Origin: an uncultured Bacteroidaceae bacterium
GTDB taxonomy: Bacteria > Bacteroidota > Bacteroidia > Bacteroidales > Bacteroidaceae
Assembly (NCBI GenBank): GCA_905235575.1
Contig: CAJOLZ010000005.1
Coordinates: 33,010 to 97,009, forward strand
DNA: 64,000 nt
Reading direction: 5' to 3'
Shown here in pieces: positions 63,153 to 64,000 of the stretch (the stretch's first letter is position 1; every line of letters begins with the position of its first letter). The position numbers and the translations under genes are program-made. A model generated the notes under the pieces. It saw nothing but the letters and a program-made list of their open reading frames with translations, had not been told where the DNA came from and searched no databases.

Positions 63153-64000
63153 ATGAACAGTTTTGGTACGCTTTTTCGCATAACAAGTTTCGGCGAGAGC
63201 CATGGTGAAGCCATCGGCGGAGTGATTGACGGTATGCCGGCTGGCATTGTTGTGGACACAGACTTCATCCAGCAGCAACTGGACAGAAGACGCCCTGGAC
63301 AGAGCCGACTGACGACGTCGCGCAACGAGCCGGACCGGGTGGAGATTCTGAGCGGAACGTTCGAAGGTCGCACCACGGGACAGCCCATCGGGTTTATCGT
63401 ACGCAACACAAATCAGCATAGTTCCGACTATGAGGAGATGCGCAACGTGTTCCGACCCAGCCATGCCGACTTTACGTATCAGACGAAATACGGCATCCGT
63501 GACCATCGAGGCGGTGGACGCAGCTCGGCGAGAGAGACTGTGAGCCGTGTGGTGGCAGGTGCTTTTGCCATGCTTGCCCTGCGCGAAAAGGGTATTTCCA
63601 TCCAGGCATACACGCAGCAGGTAGGCAGCATTGTCCTGCCAGGAACGTACAAAGACTACGACCTGAGCGCGACCGAAAAGAACGAGGTGCGTTGTCCCGA
63701 TGCTGCTACGGCTGCCAAGATGGCGGAACTCATCAGCGAAGTGAAGCAACAGGGCGACACCATCGGCGGTGTCATAGCCTGTGTCATCAAGGGTTGTCCC
63801 GTGGGCCTGGGTGAACCAGCCTTCGATAAACTGCATGCTGTACTGGGCCACGCAATGCTGAGCATCAACGCTGCGAAGGGTTTCGACTACGGATGCGGAT
63901 TTGAAGGTCTCTCGCAACGAGGCTCGGAACAGAACGACATTTTCGTTCCCGACGGGCAGGGCGGTATCACCACCCGCACCAATCGCAGCGGTGGCATTCA
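63153..64000 (+). CDS. aroC: Chorismate synthase (3' end outside the window)
   Basis: Makes chorismate from EPSP with reduced FMN. The first 282 codons are present. [20 protein letters not shown], the basic [13 protein letters not shown], and [17 protein letters not shown] are the family signatures. The gene starts 59 bp after the SlyD-like gene, with no obvious terminator between, and runs off the right edge. Confidence 0.95.
   Translation, partial: MNSFGTLFRITSFGESHGEAIGGVIDGMPAGIVVDTDFIQQQLDRRRPGQSRLTTSRNEPDRVEILSGTFEGRTTGQPIGFIVRNTNQHSSDYEEMRNVFRPSHADFTYQTKYGIRDHRGGGRSSARETVSRVVAGAFAMLALREKGISIQAYTQQVGSIVLPGTYKDYDLSATEKNEVRCPDAATAAKMAELISEVKQQGDTIGGVIACVIKGCPVGLGEPAFDKLHAVLGHAMLSINAAKGFDYGCGFEGLSQRGSEQNDIFVPDGQGGITTRTNRSGGI

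Overview
This window looks like a chromosomal segment of a Bacteroidales bacterium, most likely Prevotella or a close relative. The support is internal: promoters of the Bacteroidetes type (TTTG, about 20 bp, TAnnTTTG) with few Shine-Dalgarno sequences, a surface protein with a type IX secretion C-terminal signal, a type III glutamine synthetase, the DapL route to diaminopimelate, and TonB/GH3/GH29 genes typical of glycan-using Bacteroidetes. No rRNA, tRNA, CRISPR array, phage or intact transposase gene was recognised.

Layout. Bases 1-9.1 kb: a TonB-dependent receptor, a 1490-residue type IX secreted protein, two small unknown proteins, and two inverted copies of a short terminal-inverted-repeat element. 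Bases 9.1-15.6 kb (minus strand): a COG0523 metal GTPase, a DUF1573 protein, and dapF-dapL-glnN. Bases 16-30 kb: a nitrogen block in which gltB-gltD diverge from a PII protein, ammonium transporter, small outer-membrane barrel, PurF-like protein, glmS and asnB. Bases 30-41.7 kb (plus): ruvC, a double ABC ATPase, hisH-hisA-hisF-hisIE-ftsE-lysC-lysA, then a glycosyltransferase/DedA/outer-membrane barrel set. Bases 41.9-48.7 kb: pheS, a ThiD-like/AraC fusion upstream of pdxS-pdxT, a DUF4348 lipoprotein, murB and a metallohydrolase. Bases 48.6-55.7 kb (minus): hisG-hisD-hisC-hisB-recR followed by a small membrane protein, glycosyltransferase and acetyltransferase. Bases 55.8-64 kb: lactonase, DUF5020 protein, GH3 and GH29 glycosidases, nitroreductase, SlyD-like isomerase and the start of aroC.

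Functionally, many genes make or spend glutamine: GlnN and GltBD assimilate ammonia, PII/Amt import and sense it, and GltB, the PurF-like protein, GlmS, AsnB, HisH and PdxT are glutamine amidotransferases. All histidine genes are present but split between two operons of opposite strand.

The strongest non-coding signal is a family of 22-bp tandem palindromic repeats in 11 clusters. Every intergenic gap over about 170 bp that contains a gene 3' end carries exactly one cluster, and none of the five divergent-promoter gaps does. The strongest coding candidate is the ThiD-like/AraC fusion: it keeps the substrate half of an HMP/pyridoxal kinase fold, lacks the ATP half, and sits 4 bp upstream of pdxST, which suggests a vitamer-sensing regulator.
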